Shown: piece after piece, positions 1 to 8,797 of the stretch
Numbering within the stretch: the first letter of the stretch is position 1
Layout: every line of letters begins with the position of its first letter
DNA from: Lyophyllum atratum
Lineage: Eukaryota > Basidiomycota > Agaricomycetes > Agaricales > Lyophyllaceae
Assembly (NCBI GenBank): GCA_014905825.1
Contig: JACGCN010000055.1
Span: 186,001-250,000 of the forward strand
Reading direction: 5' to 3'
Length of the DNA stretch: 64,000 nucleotides
Notes under the pieces: generated by a model
Told to the model about the DNA's origin: nothing
The model's database searches: none
Seen by the model: only the letters and a program-made list of their open reading frames with translations
Made by a program: the position numbers and the translations under genes

Positions 1-797
1 GGACCAGAACTCGTCGACCCCTCGAGGGCGGGGCTTCCATGGCCTCATCGCGTCGCAGCCTTCCCATCCGTGTTTCAGATCTGTCACTACGTATGAAGTC
101 CAAGAGGGGAATCCAGAGATCACCGACCCCGAATTGGACAGCTGCGCACCCCATGTGGCCTGGCTCAGCTTTGGGTCTTCAAACTCGATGTCCCCGGTTG
201 CTTGTTAGCCAGATACGAGTTGCCCTTGTCGTACACGTCGTCCTCCGCATAGTACCAATTCTTTGAACACTTGGTCTGGGGAAAGTAGGAAGAGTCGCTG
301 AGGAGGTGGCGATTGGTATTACAATTGACGGAAGTCCCCCCTCGGCCCAGGACCAACCCCCTTGTCTCTAACCAGCCCAATGGGCTCGGACGTCAAACTT
401 GAATCGATCATAATTCTCGGCGTATCTCTATCTCCCTTATTGTTGGTGGTGTCGAACATTGGAGGTCAGGGTCTATTAAGGTCCTAACTAACTTTAACCT
501 CTCGAGTCGGGGTCCGGGGCATGGGAACGGCCTCGCTCATCTGCGCAGTGTAGTGCAGCGGACGTGAGCACTGAAGGGTACAATCTATAGTCCGGGTCAC
601 GCCTCTATAGCGCGTACTGAGTAAACATAGCCCTCCTCGTCCTCACCGGTGATCCCACCACTGTCCAGACCATAGACCGTATATACCAACAACAAGTTCG
701 CCCAGATGCCCAACTATTTATGCCCACAGGCCCATCCGGCACGCACACTCACAATTAAACGGCTCGCACTTAGGGCCTCCTCCCGATCCGGAAGCAG

Positions 798-807
798 CTT
801 ATTGTCT
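798..807 (+). promoter_or_regulatory. CTTATTGTCT motif, copy 1 (possible HMG-box site)
   Basis: The ten bases CTTATTGTCT recur exactly at 881-890 and in inverted form at 982-991. The core ATTGT/ACAAT is the classical target of SRY/SOX-type HMG-box proteins, the class that activates pheromone genes in several fungi. That this is a real site is an inference from repetition and position. Confidence 0.4.
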
Positions 808-880
808 CCCCCCGACCCTCAGCCGCGCACCCTGGCCCTTCGACTTCTTCCCAGATCTCCCCCTTCCCAGCCGGGCCCTC

Positions 881-890
881 CTTATTGTCT
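881..890 (+). promoter_or_regulatory. CTTATTGTCT motif, copy 2 (possible HMG-box site)
   Basis: Exact second copy of the ten-base motif at 798-807, 83 bp downstream and about 225 bp before the pheromone start codon. Confidence 0.4.
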
Positions 891-981
891 ACTTGGCATG
901 CTATGATGGTGCACGTCCGCGCTAAGGCCCATCGCGGGCCATGGGTTGGACACACAATACCCGCCGCCGGGTCTATATCGA

Positions 982-991
982 GGACAATAAG
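982..991 (-). promoter_or_regulatory. Inverted motif GGACAATAAG, copy 3 (possible HMG-box site)
   Basis: The reverse complement reads CTTATTGTCC, nine of ten bases matching copies 1 and 2. It lies about 20 bp before the TATA-like sequence and 125 bp before the pheromone ATG. Confidence 0.4.
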
Positions 992-1114
992 CTGGACGGA
1001 GGGGGTGGGTGGTATAAGAAGGGACGCGGATGCGGGGAGGGGTTTGGTCAATCTTGATCAGTCCTCAATCACACCCCACACCCCCACCCTCACATCCACG
1101 CTCCACCACTAATA

Positions 1115-1249
1115 ATGGACGCCTTCACATCACTCGCCGCACTCTTCACCACCACCACCGCCGCCACTGCCACTAAGGCTGAGTCGTCGCCGCCCGTAGA
1201 CGAGGAGGCCAGGGGTACGGGCAACTACGTGTACTGCGTCATCGCATAG
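1115..1249 (+). CDS. Lipopeptide mating pheromone precursor (CaaX, CVIA)
   Basis: A 44-residue intronless peptide that begins MDAFTSLAALF and ends GNYVYCVIA. Both ends are diagnostic of homobasidiomycete pheromone precursors: an MDxF-type N-terminus and a C-terminal CaaX box for farnesylation, removal of the last three residues and carboxymethylation. The middle is a Thr/Ala-rich spacer. A charged stretch, DEEAR, ends about seven residues before the Cys, where precursors are normally cut, so the mature peptide may begin near GTGNY; the cleavage point is inferred. The product would signal through a STE3-type receptor on cells of another B mating specificity. No receptor lies in the window, so the partner is expected to the left. 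The gene is easily missed because of its size. A chance ORF with both end motifs is unlikely. Confidence 0.86.
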   Translation: MDAFTSLAALFTTTTAATATKAESSPPVDEEARGTGNYVYCVIA

Positions 1250-1990
1250 CGCCGCGCACCACCCCCTTAGGTTTCCTTAGCATCAGCATCAGCACTCAAT
1301 AATCGATTAACGTGAGTCGAGCTTAGTTCCGTCTGAGCGGTGGGTCAGTGTGCTGATCGTCTGAGCGAGTAGGACTGTAACACACCACACACGCATTATC
1401 GCATAACGCACACATAATCCCGCTCGCATCCATCCATCCCTTCCAATGAGTCCATCTCGCCGCCCACCAGAGCACGTCGCCAGGATTATCGCCGTGGGGC
1501 CGCGTTAATATCTCTCCAAACTCCACCTTCATTCATCCTTCGCCAAATTCGACTTCGTTCTTTATCATTATGTCTCATCTTCCCTTTTTGCCGTTATTGT
1601 ATCTTTGGGTCTTACGATTGGGACACTTTGCCTGGCGCACGGATGTTACGAGCTCAGCTACTTACAAATTACCGTACAATCGAGATTAACTGTTGTACCA
1701 AAAATCGCATTGCTTCCACAAACTACCCGAATTTCAGCCTGAGTGCGAGTGGGAGGTTAAGGTGAATCGACTCACAATAACCTAGAAAGGTAGGTTAGAC
1801 TCCCGCTGTCGACAACCGACAATGAGCAAAGACCATGATGGTGATGGTGCAAAGAACAAAAAAGCTCCGGCCCGCCCAACCGCCCAACTTGATTATCACG
1901 TGAACGGAGCCGGAACTCGGGAATCCGAGCACCGTCACGTCCCGACGCCCACCAGTGACCACGACCACCTGCCCCCGCCAAGTCTCCACC
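1250..1990. other. Intergenic, pheromone gene to SDHC
   Basis: Holds the 3' side of the pheromone gene and the 5' side of SDHC. I see no further coding region, no second CaaX peptide and no RNA gene on either strand. Confidence 0.5.
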
Positions 1991-2821
1991 ATGATGTCCA
2001 CCAGAGCCCTCGGCCTCGGCCCCTCCCTGCGCAAAGCCGCATTCTCCCCCAAAATCCGTACGTCAACCCCTCCATCTCCCCCTGCCCCAAAAGAACTAAC
2101 ACTCGACATTTCGGACACAGTGCGCAACCAGCTCGTCCTCCGCCATGGCCTCCAAAGACGGTAAGTTCTCCCTACACAAATCAGTGGTAGAAGGAGGAGG
2201 AGGAGGTTGATTTGTGCGTAGGTCAATTCAGACGACCAAGCTCCCCGAATCCGCAACGATGGACATCCTCAACAAACAACGCCAACTCCGCCCCTCCAGC
2301 CCGCACTTCACCATCTACGAGCCGCAGCTCACCTGGCTCGGCTCCATCGCCAACCGCGTCACAGGTGCCGGCCTCGGCGTTCGTACGTCTCTCCCTCTCT
2401 CCCCCCTCTTTCTCCTCTCTCATACCCACTCCCATTAACTCTATTTGTTCATCCCTTCATTAATCACATACAGTGCTATACGGCTTCTCGATAGGCTACC
2501 TCATCGCCCCAGACACCTTCCAAAGCTCCAACGTCATCGAGTTCGTCGCAGGCCTCCCCGACGCCGCCAAGTACGCGGGCAAGTTCATCCTCGCCCTCCC
2601 CTTCACCTTCCACACGTTCAATGGCCTGAGACATCTCGCTTGGGATACCGGGAAATGTGCGTTCCCCCTGCCTGCCTTTCTCTCTCTTCCACATTCGATG
2701 ACGACTCTGACCTCTTTTTTCGTGTCTTGCAGTCTTGAGCATAGAGGGCTGCTACAGGTCAGGCTACGCGGTATTGGCTGCGACGGGCATCTCGACTCTC
2801 GCCTTGGTGTTCTACGTATAA
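1991..2821 (+). CDS. SDHC: Succinate dehydrogenase cytochrome b560 subunit (SDHC)
   Basis: Membrane anchor subunit of mitochondrial complex II, holding heme b and the ubiquinone site. Five exons can be read: 1991-2057, 2121-2160, 2222-2382, 2474-2656 and 2733-2821, all with GT-AG borders, giving 179 residues in one continuous frame. The N-terminus is rich in Arg, Ser and Leu with no acids for over 20 residues, as in a mitochondrial presequence. The family core follows: PHFTIYEPQLTW, then SIANRVTGAGLGV (helix 1), then the heme-ligand region HTFNGLRHLAWDTGK, and a last helix ending in TLALVFYV. A length near 180 fits fungal SDHC. It is convergent with the ERV41 homologue, with about 200 bp between the stop codons. 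Confidence 0.93.
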
Positions 2822-3027
2822 AACTAGCCTGCATCAATATACTCTCTCTTTCTTGCCATCCCCATCGTCCTCCTTCTCTTCAGAAGTCTGATTCTCCGAA
2901 AATGAAAATAACATAAGAAACGCAAAAAAAGCAACTTTAGTACAACAAGTCCCGCATATATAGGTGCACCCTCCCTTCCCAAAACTTTTAACCTCCCCAT
3001 CCCACATTCCCATTTCAACACCACCCC

Positions 3028-5067
3028 TCAATCATCCTTCTTGGGAGTAGACCCACTCATCGTCCTCCTAGGCGGCGGTCCAACGGTAAACCCATTCCCA
3101 TTAGGACTAGGCGACGGCGGGAACGTCGCATACATCCCCGGTGTCCCCGGCGTCGGGGGCGGCTGCTGCCCCTGCCCAGACCCATTTCCATTCCCAGTAT
3201 ACGGACTCCTCGGCGTCCACGACGGCCCCAACCCACTCGGCCCACTCGGCGACCTCACACTCGCACTAACCGGCGTCGGCCCGAACGCACTACCGACGCT
3301 CCCCGCCGACGGGAACCCCATCCCTATTCCAGGCGTAGCGGGCAACGGCACCCCCGACGGCGTCAGCGGGGGCTGCTGGAACCCCGCACTCACAAACGGC
3401 GACTGCGCCCCCGGCGTCGGGAACCCACCCGACACCGGCGTCCCCGCATAACTCGCATACGGCGAAGACTCCCCCTTGCCCTCCATAACCCACCCCGTCC
3501 CCTGCCTGACCATCTTCCCCGCCCTCGCCCTCAACTCCTGCCCCCCCCACTTCTGCCTCAGCCCCACCTTCACCCCCGACGCCTCCGCCGCCACCAGCCC
3601 CCCCTTCGCATCCGCCCCACTCACCACCTCCACCGCACGGGTAGTAATCCGAATAGCGTACCCCATGCACACGAACACCCCGCCGAGGACGCCGACGCAC
3701 CTGATGAGGAGCTGGAGGAGGGTGGGGGTGCGCTGGTGGATGGTGAGGGAGAGGGGGTCGAGGTCGAATTTGAAGAAGATGCCGGGGGTGCCGCGGTTGT
3801 GCTCGAGGATGCGGGTGTAGTGCGTTACGCTGTATTGGTTCGTGTGGAGGGGGGCGGAGCGCGGGGCGATGTAGGTGGTGGGGACGACGTGGAGGAAGTA
3901 TTGGTAGGCGATGAAGGCTGCGGGTGCGGGGTGGGTTAGTTAGTGAGGGTTTTGGGGGGGGGGGAGGGGGGGAACGTACGTTCGTGGGTTACTTCGTAGG
4001 AGTAGTCCAGGGGTTGCGTTATGTCAGGGAAATGCGGTCCGAATGAAAATTCGCTGATAACATGGGACAAGTTCATTTCTAGAACCTACGTCAACCTTGC
4101 ACACTCCGATAGTCAAAAAAAAAGCACTCACGGCTGTGGTCAACGTGCTCATAGCTGGCATATCCATGGCCCAGAGTTGTAATGTGCAAATTCGCTAGAC
4201 CAATTCGTTAGGAGGCGAGAAAAATCGGCAATTCAAGAGGGTCTTACCCGTCACCCGTTTCACTCCAAGAGTCCCCCAGACTCTGCAGGCGTCTGCAGCT
4301 GCTTCGTGCTTGTACGTTGGGTGGAAGTCCGACTTTGCTCGTCGGAAGAAGGAGAAGAGGCCCCGTGACTTTCTCGACTGGGCGACGGTTTTTTGGACAG
4401 ACTGGGCTTCGGTGTGCTCCCTATTAGGGGGTGGTATCAGCATCTTACAAAAACATATAGGACGAATGGGTAGGGGAGAACGGCATGATGCTGGACCTCG
4501 GTGTGGAGGTTTCCAGAAGCGGGGAGCTGAACCCGTAAGAGAGAGAAAATGTGGGTAACGTACTTGAAGGTAGTTGCTTGTTTAGTGTCAAAAACGGTCT
4601 ATAAAGATAGCTTAGACTGCGTTCAACCTTGTCCAAAGCTAGATCACTCACCCCATCACGACGAAGGCCCCCACTCAAAAACAACCGATCTCCCACAGCA
4701 TCCCTAATATCCACGCTCAAATCTACCACCCCCCCACAAAATCAGTCACCCTTCCCCCCCAAGCAAAACAAAACTCCCACTCACGTTTACACTGCATATT
4801 AACCACAATATCCACATTAATCCCCATCCAACTCGACTTATTCCCATCCACGCTGAACTCCTGATCAGGCCACCCCCACACATACTCCGCCACGTCGTTC
4901 AGCATGAGCAGCACGGCCAGGAGCGCGACGAACACAGTCATGAACCCCCGGCTCTCCGAGCGCGATTTGTATGTGGAGGGGAGCTTGGGGAAGGCGTCGA
5001 AGTTGGCGAGGGGGGCGGGGACGGCGGAGTCGAGCTTGTCGAGGAGGGAGGCGTCGTCGGACGACAT
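3028..5067 (-). CDS. ERV41: ERV41/ERGIC-2-type COPII cargo receptor with a long C-terminal tail
   Basis: Cycles between ER and Golgi in COPII/COPI vesicles, normally paired with Erv46, and returns or sorts luminal cargo. Seven exons read from the minus strand (5067-4785, 4722-4652, 4598-4564, 4420-4248, 4194-4132, 4078-3980, 3917-3028) give 537 residues in frame. In order: cytosolic start with the family signature FDAFPKLPSTYKSRS, first membrane helix (VFVALLAVLLMLNDV), luminal domain with DIRDAVGDRLFLSGG and the late motifs GPHFPDITQPLDYS and HTNQYSVTHYTRILEHNRG, second helix (LLIRCVGVLGGVFVCMGYA), and a cytosolic tail of about 200 residues that is mainly Pro, Gly and Ser. Relatives are usually near 350-430 residues, so the tail is the unusual part. 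The third exon is only 35 nt; it restores the conserved FDTKQATTF block. Confidence 0.9.
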
Positions 5068-6514
5068 GGTTCGAGGGGGGGAGGGGTTCGTCCAGCTGGG
5101 ATTTTGGGAGAAGAGGAGGAGAGAGATATGGATGTGGCCCTGCCAGCTAGATTGTCGGTCGGTTACAGAATTACACGACAACTGGATACGTGTCCACACT
5201 CCCGCGTGATCCAGCATTCTCCGAAAATAATACGGCCAAATACTCCGGCTCGCTCGTGTCCGGACCAGTTGGACGCTGTCAATTGTGGAGCCATGCCGCC
5301 GTTACAGTGACCACTGACGAACTCTTTCGCAATGGATTATGGATTAATGAGGGACACGGTGTGTGGGGAGGAGGGGCCAGTCAATTTCGGCCGGTGCTGG
5401 CCTCAAGGAACCAAATTTGGTTCAATTATGGTATTCAAAATGGTTGGGAGTTTCAACTGGTTTGGCAGTGCACTTTCATCGTTATTCTTCACCCGTTTTT
5501 TTAAACTAGATAGATCTATGATGTATATAGACCAAGAAATTCAGAAAAAATAGAGGCACAAATGGTTGTAGAGAAATAGGGAGGGGAGATTCAAGCATCC
5601 AATGATCTTATATAGGTACCGCAGATTGTAGGGGATTTGAGCAGGGCTGCACACTGTCCGTATTACGGCCACGGCCCTATAAAATATGGTCATATATACT
5701 GTATTACCGTCTGTATGACATCGCGACGACCTGCCTGATGTTACGGTACAGTGATGGATACGGCCGTGATACGGTCGCATGGTTATACACAGCACGATAT
5801 AGATCTGCACGGACACCGGGAACATGGGCTTATATAGCCACCGTCTTTAGTAAGAATATATTTTGATTATATCTGAATACAGGTCCAATATGGATCCGAC
5901 AATGTTATCCGGGTGAAATTTATGATATTGTCAACCTATAATATCTCTTGGAAAAATTCTGATTATATTTCTAATATTATCTCATTGAAGCGGCAGATAA
6001 TATACTGGATGTATCGTGGTCAAAGATCAAAGAATCTATTCTCAATGTAAGCGAACTGGAAGCGTCAGAAGTATGATGATCTTATGCAAAATACAATTCT
6101 ACATGTTGCCAACGTGCTAGGCCCTTGACGTCGTTGAGCACGGGCATGTCTGTTTTTGGTAATTGATTGAAGTCCATCAGCCGCAGCATTCTACAGGAAT
6201 CATCAGGCCTGTAGTGGTGGTGGTGTTGGGTCTATGGCTTGCAATTCACGGCTGGGGCTATCAGTAGTCCTTCGTTTATCACGCCCCCCATGCTGGGAGG
6301 GTAGCCTTATTACAAAGCATCTCCTTTTTAGGATGGCGCTCAGCCATGTGAAATATCAACAAAGGCGACGGGTGAGCCGCTTATGACTTCCAGACAAGAT
6401 GCTGCCCGCGATAATGTTCAACGAAGACGCATTACGACCTTGGGCCCTTTTCTAATCCAATCTATCATGGATGCACATCAATCTCGTACCCTGCAATGAC
6501 AATCGCAGACTGGC
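5068..6514. other. Repeat-rich stretch without a supported gene
   Basis: AT content rises from about 5450 onward. Between 5650 and 5790 there are many short near-repeats of TACGGT, ATACGG and CGTATTACGG; the same vocabulary returns at 7315-7370, just left of the retroelement. This looks like decayed non-autonomous element sequence, but I could not define terminal repeats. No reading frame has a recognisable domain. Confidence 0.4.
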
Positions 6515-6844
6515 CACAACACCATCCAGTGCATCGTCAAACTCATCATTTCTGACTGGGCTGAAGGGCTGCGAGACTGGCAGCTTGACCTCATGAGCCG
6601 GATTCTTGATGGCCAAGGCATGTTCGTTAGTACTGCTACAGGGGATAGGAAGTCAGCCATATTTGCCATTCCTCTAGTTGTGTTATTGGAGCTACAACGG
6701 CAGCCGTTGTATTATCCGAATTTGTTGCATCGAGCTCTCCCTACAGGCATCGTCGTCACACCAACAAAAGGTTTGGCAATGGACATCGTGAGTTTTGGCT
6801 TAAACCAATGGCTTAGCAAGACGGAAGCAAATCTGAATATCTGA
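6515..6844 (+). pseudogene. Remnant of a RecQ-type (SF2) DNA helicase
   Basis: About 110 codons of one frame resemble the N-terminal helicase core: LRDWQLDLMSRILDGQG matches the Q-motif/motif 0 region of RecQ-like enzymes, FVSTATGDRKSAIFAIPL is motif I, and GIVVTPTKGLAMDIV is motif Ia. The Walker A sequence is broken (TGDRKS in place of TGxGKS), the frame stops after motif Ia, and no DEAH box or C-terminal half follows. Agaricomycetes carry many copies of such helicases in repeat-rich DNA. I read this as an inactive fragment lying beside a transposon insertion. An alternative is a 5' piece split by later insertions, but I found no continuation. Confidence 0.6.
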
Positions 6845-7373
6845 AGCACTGTAGCACGCCTTAATATGTTTCACGGAGTAGACCATAGAATACAACTGAA
6901 TATGGGAACACATCATTAACTGCCCAGAACTTGGTAGATTGTGTGGTTTTTTGGAGACGTGGCTGGGACGCGACACATTCTTGATTGGGTGTTTGTCCAT
7001 GCATTCCTGATGCTGAGCTAATAAGGCTACCCTATCGGCAACCACCCCCAATAAGCAACAGACTACAGAAAGGAGGAACATCTGATGGTGTCTGTCTAGG
7101 AGAGACTAGGCTATCGGAGATCCCAGAGTCGACAGTGATACATCCTATCTTGCAACTAGCACAACCCGAAATCGATGATGAGCCAAGTTCCATGGTAAGA
7201 ATGGATCACATGAAGAGACAGACCATGTATACAGTAGACCGCCATATTTTTGACAGTAAATATGGCACTCACCCTCTGTTGAGTGTCTCCATCAAGTACC
7301 AAAAATTCCTTGACAGTACGGTGACAGTAGCTGTATTACGGTGCCATATAACAGTGTTTATATGGCACGGTGT
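6845..7373. other. Left flank of the retroelement, no gene
   Basis: No coding sequence. The end (about 7240-7373) is rich in short repeats such as GACAGTA and TACGGT-like units and the pair CATATAACAGTG/TTTATATGGCACGG, resembling 5650-5790. The LTR element inserted at the right end. Confidence 0.4.
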
Positions 7374-7378
7374 GCAGC
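7374..7378. repeat. Target site duplication, left copy (GCAGC)
   Basis: GCAGC directly precedes the 5' LTR and is repeated exactly at 17266-17270 after the 3' LTR. A 5 bp duplication is usual for Ty3/gypsy integrases. Confidence 0.9.
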
Positions 7379-7587
7379 TGTTGTGGTGTAGCGTACATTG
7401 TTACTTACTCGCCATTTACCTCCAGTTTCTACTCACAAAGGTTTCATATTTCGTTTATCACTTCACATGTACTTTTAAAGGAGTTATCATTTCGTCTCCA
7501 TTCTCACTATGTTTACCATTACGACTTCATTACAAAGTGCTACCTTCGTTATCTACAGACTAGAGTAGCGGCGCAAGCAGAGTCATT

Positions 7588-7750
7588 GATCTAACTCAGC
7601 CAAGTGCAATGCCGAGAAAGCCGAACCAAACACGACATTGCCAAACAAGAGTGTTCAGCAGGTACCAGCAACGTGACGTATGCGCGACGATCCAACTCAG
7701 CCAACTGACAACACCGAGAAAGCCGAGCCAAACATGGTATTGACAAACAA
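7588..7750 (+). repeat. Imperfect direct repeat inside the LTR U3
   Basis: Units at 7588-7648 and 7689-7750 share GAT(C/T)..AACTCAGCCAA, CCGAGAAAGCCGA, CCAAACA and ACAAACAA-like blocks in the same order. The copies are repeated in the 3' LTR (from about 16607). Repeated U3 blocks often work as enhancers; that role is inferred. Confidence 0.7.
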
Positions 7751-7896
7751 CCTGAGATTCGGGGAATCGCCGGACTCGTGGTAAAACACGCGCATCACGC
7801 CGAAATCCCCGAACGCAAGGTAAAGGCGCGATTCAAAGGATGCACCGCGCGTGTTCGGCCTCGGACAAGGCATGCCCGAGACCGAAGCTAGTAGGG

Positions 7897-7904
7897 TATA
7901 TAAA
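7897..7904 (+). promoter_or_regulatory. TATA box of the 5' LTR
   Basis: TATATAAA, the only good TATA box in the LTR, about 110 bp before the first leader hairpin and some 415 bp before the first gag ATG. The 3' LTR has the same sequence at 16916-16923. Confidence 0.65.
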
Positions 7905-8004
7905 CTACAGTAGTAGCATGAATAAGATCACCTTTTTTACCCCAATAACATTGTGTGAACTCAGTTCCATTAAAGAATTTTAGATTCTTAAAGACTTATC
8001 ATTG

Positions 8005-8078
8005 AAATCATCAATATTGCTTCGCGCTATTGATAATTTTATCTTGGGAACGTATACTATTGCTACGCGCTAGTATCC
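8005..8078 (+). other. Two adjacent RNA hairpins with nearly the same loop (element leader)
   Basis: Hairpin 1 (8005-8039): arm AAATCATCAATA, loop TTGCTTCGCGC, arm TATTGATAATTT; 11 of 12 positions pair. Hairpin 2 (8052-8078): arm GTATACTA, loop TTGCTACGCGC, arm TAGTATCC; 7 of 8 pair. The 11 nt loops differ at one base while the stems are unrelated in sequence but both pair, which points to selection on RNA shape and loop sequence. They lie downstream of the TATA box, in the R/U5 part of the transcript. The 3' LTR has both copies (17024-17058 and 17071-17097). Confidence 0.6.
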
Positions 8079-8248
8079 TCAAGTCAACGATAAGTATTTA
8101 CGGTTTTTAAACTCTTTAGAACGACTTTAAGTACAATTTTATCGGAGATATCTAGGATTCACTACAAACTACTTAAGACTATCTAGTAGTACAAATCCTA
8201 GACGCGTATATTCAACGAATACACCAGAATTACGCTGGACCATAACAC

Positions 8249-8267
8249 TGGTGGACACACCCGGAAC
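8249..8267 (+). other. Primer binding site (tRNA 3' end complement)
   Basis: TGGTGGACACACCCGGAAC begins one base after the 5' LTR. Its complement ends in CCA preceded by A, a 7 nt acceptor strand and a 5 nt T-stem strand, as expected for a tRNA 3' end. It is not the initiator-Met site that starts TGGTATC. The exact primer tRNA cannot be named from this window. Confidence 0.7.
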
Positions 8268-8314
8268 ACGTTCTACAAGAGTATTAATCAACCAAACTTC
8301 GTTGATTTACGAAT

Positions 8315-8797
8315 ATGCCGAGGAATACAAACAACTCACGAAATGCCGAACTGATTGAACCCGGAGGATCCAACATCCCGAGAGACATCCCTCTTCCAGA
8401 TTCTGACAGAAATGATGCAGTCGATCGACCACCCTCAGTTGTTAATAGGCCCCCGTCACGAACACCCTCAATTGCCAATAGGCCCCCGTCACCCGATGGT
8501 CCACCTTGGAATTATTACGCTCCACTATATTCTATGAGCGCACCTGTCCACGGGATCGAATATGAAGAAGATAAATTCCAATATATCAAGGTTGACTTCA
8601 TCGCGTGTCAATCTGGCTTGAATTTCGCTACCGGAGATGATGAATGGTCTACCAACGCTCGATTAAGGTTAAAGGATGCGTTGGCATGTGGAAGAGTCAT
8701 GGGGAAAGTCATACCATTCGACAACCCTCGGATCTTGAGTCGAAGCGAGCGTAAATTCATTTTGTTGAAGAGTTATTCCAACTTGATAGGGTTCTGA
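8315..8797 (+). CDS. First gag block of the retroelement (separate frame)
   Basis: 160 residues from the first ATG after the primer site. The N-terminus is Pro- and Asn-rich with a short internal repeat (NRPPS units), followed by a folded-looking region. The frame ends at 8795-8797, but the neighbouring frame is open from 8755 and continues into gag-pol; the two overlap by about 40 bp around a TTTT run at 8760-8763. One additional base there would join them, and the sequence downstream (beginning FVEELFQLDRVLTL) reads as a natural continuation. Either this is a -1 frameshift site or a base is missing; no classical slippery heptamer is visible. Confidence 0.7.
   Translation: MPRNTNNSRNAELIEPGGSNIPRDIPLPDSDRNDAVDRPPSVVNRPPSRTPSIANRPPSPDGPPWNYYAPLYSMSAPVHGIEYEEDKFQYIKVDFIACQSGLNFATGDDEWSTNARLRLKDALACGRVMGKVIPFDNPRILSRSERKFILLKSYSNLIGF

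Larger units (their letters stand above)
1..1114. other. Left-edge region without a supported gene; contains the pheromone gene promoter
   Basis: No reading frame here has convincing protein character on either strand. The right half is the promoter side of the pheromone precursor: a TATA-like GTATAAG starts near 1012, about 100 bp before the start codon, and three copies of a 9-10 bp motif lie at 798-807, 881-890 and (inverted) 982-991. No pheromone receptor is visible; if this is a mating-type locus it continues to the left. Confidence 0.5.
7379..8247 (+). repeat. 5' LTR
   Basis: Starts TGTTGTGG and ends CATAACA, so the ends form the inverted TGTT...AACA expected of an LTR. It contains a TATATAAA box at 7897-7904, an imperfect direct repeat of about 61 bp (7588-7648 and 7689-7750), and two neighbouring hairpins at 8005-8039 and 8052-8078 that would lie in the transcript leader. 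Confidence 0.95.

Noticed and set aside
3041..3451. Plus-strand Gly/Pro-rich frame of 136 codons
   Set aside because: It is the antisense shadow of the low-complexity tail of the ERV41 homologue.
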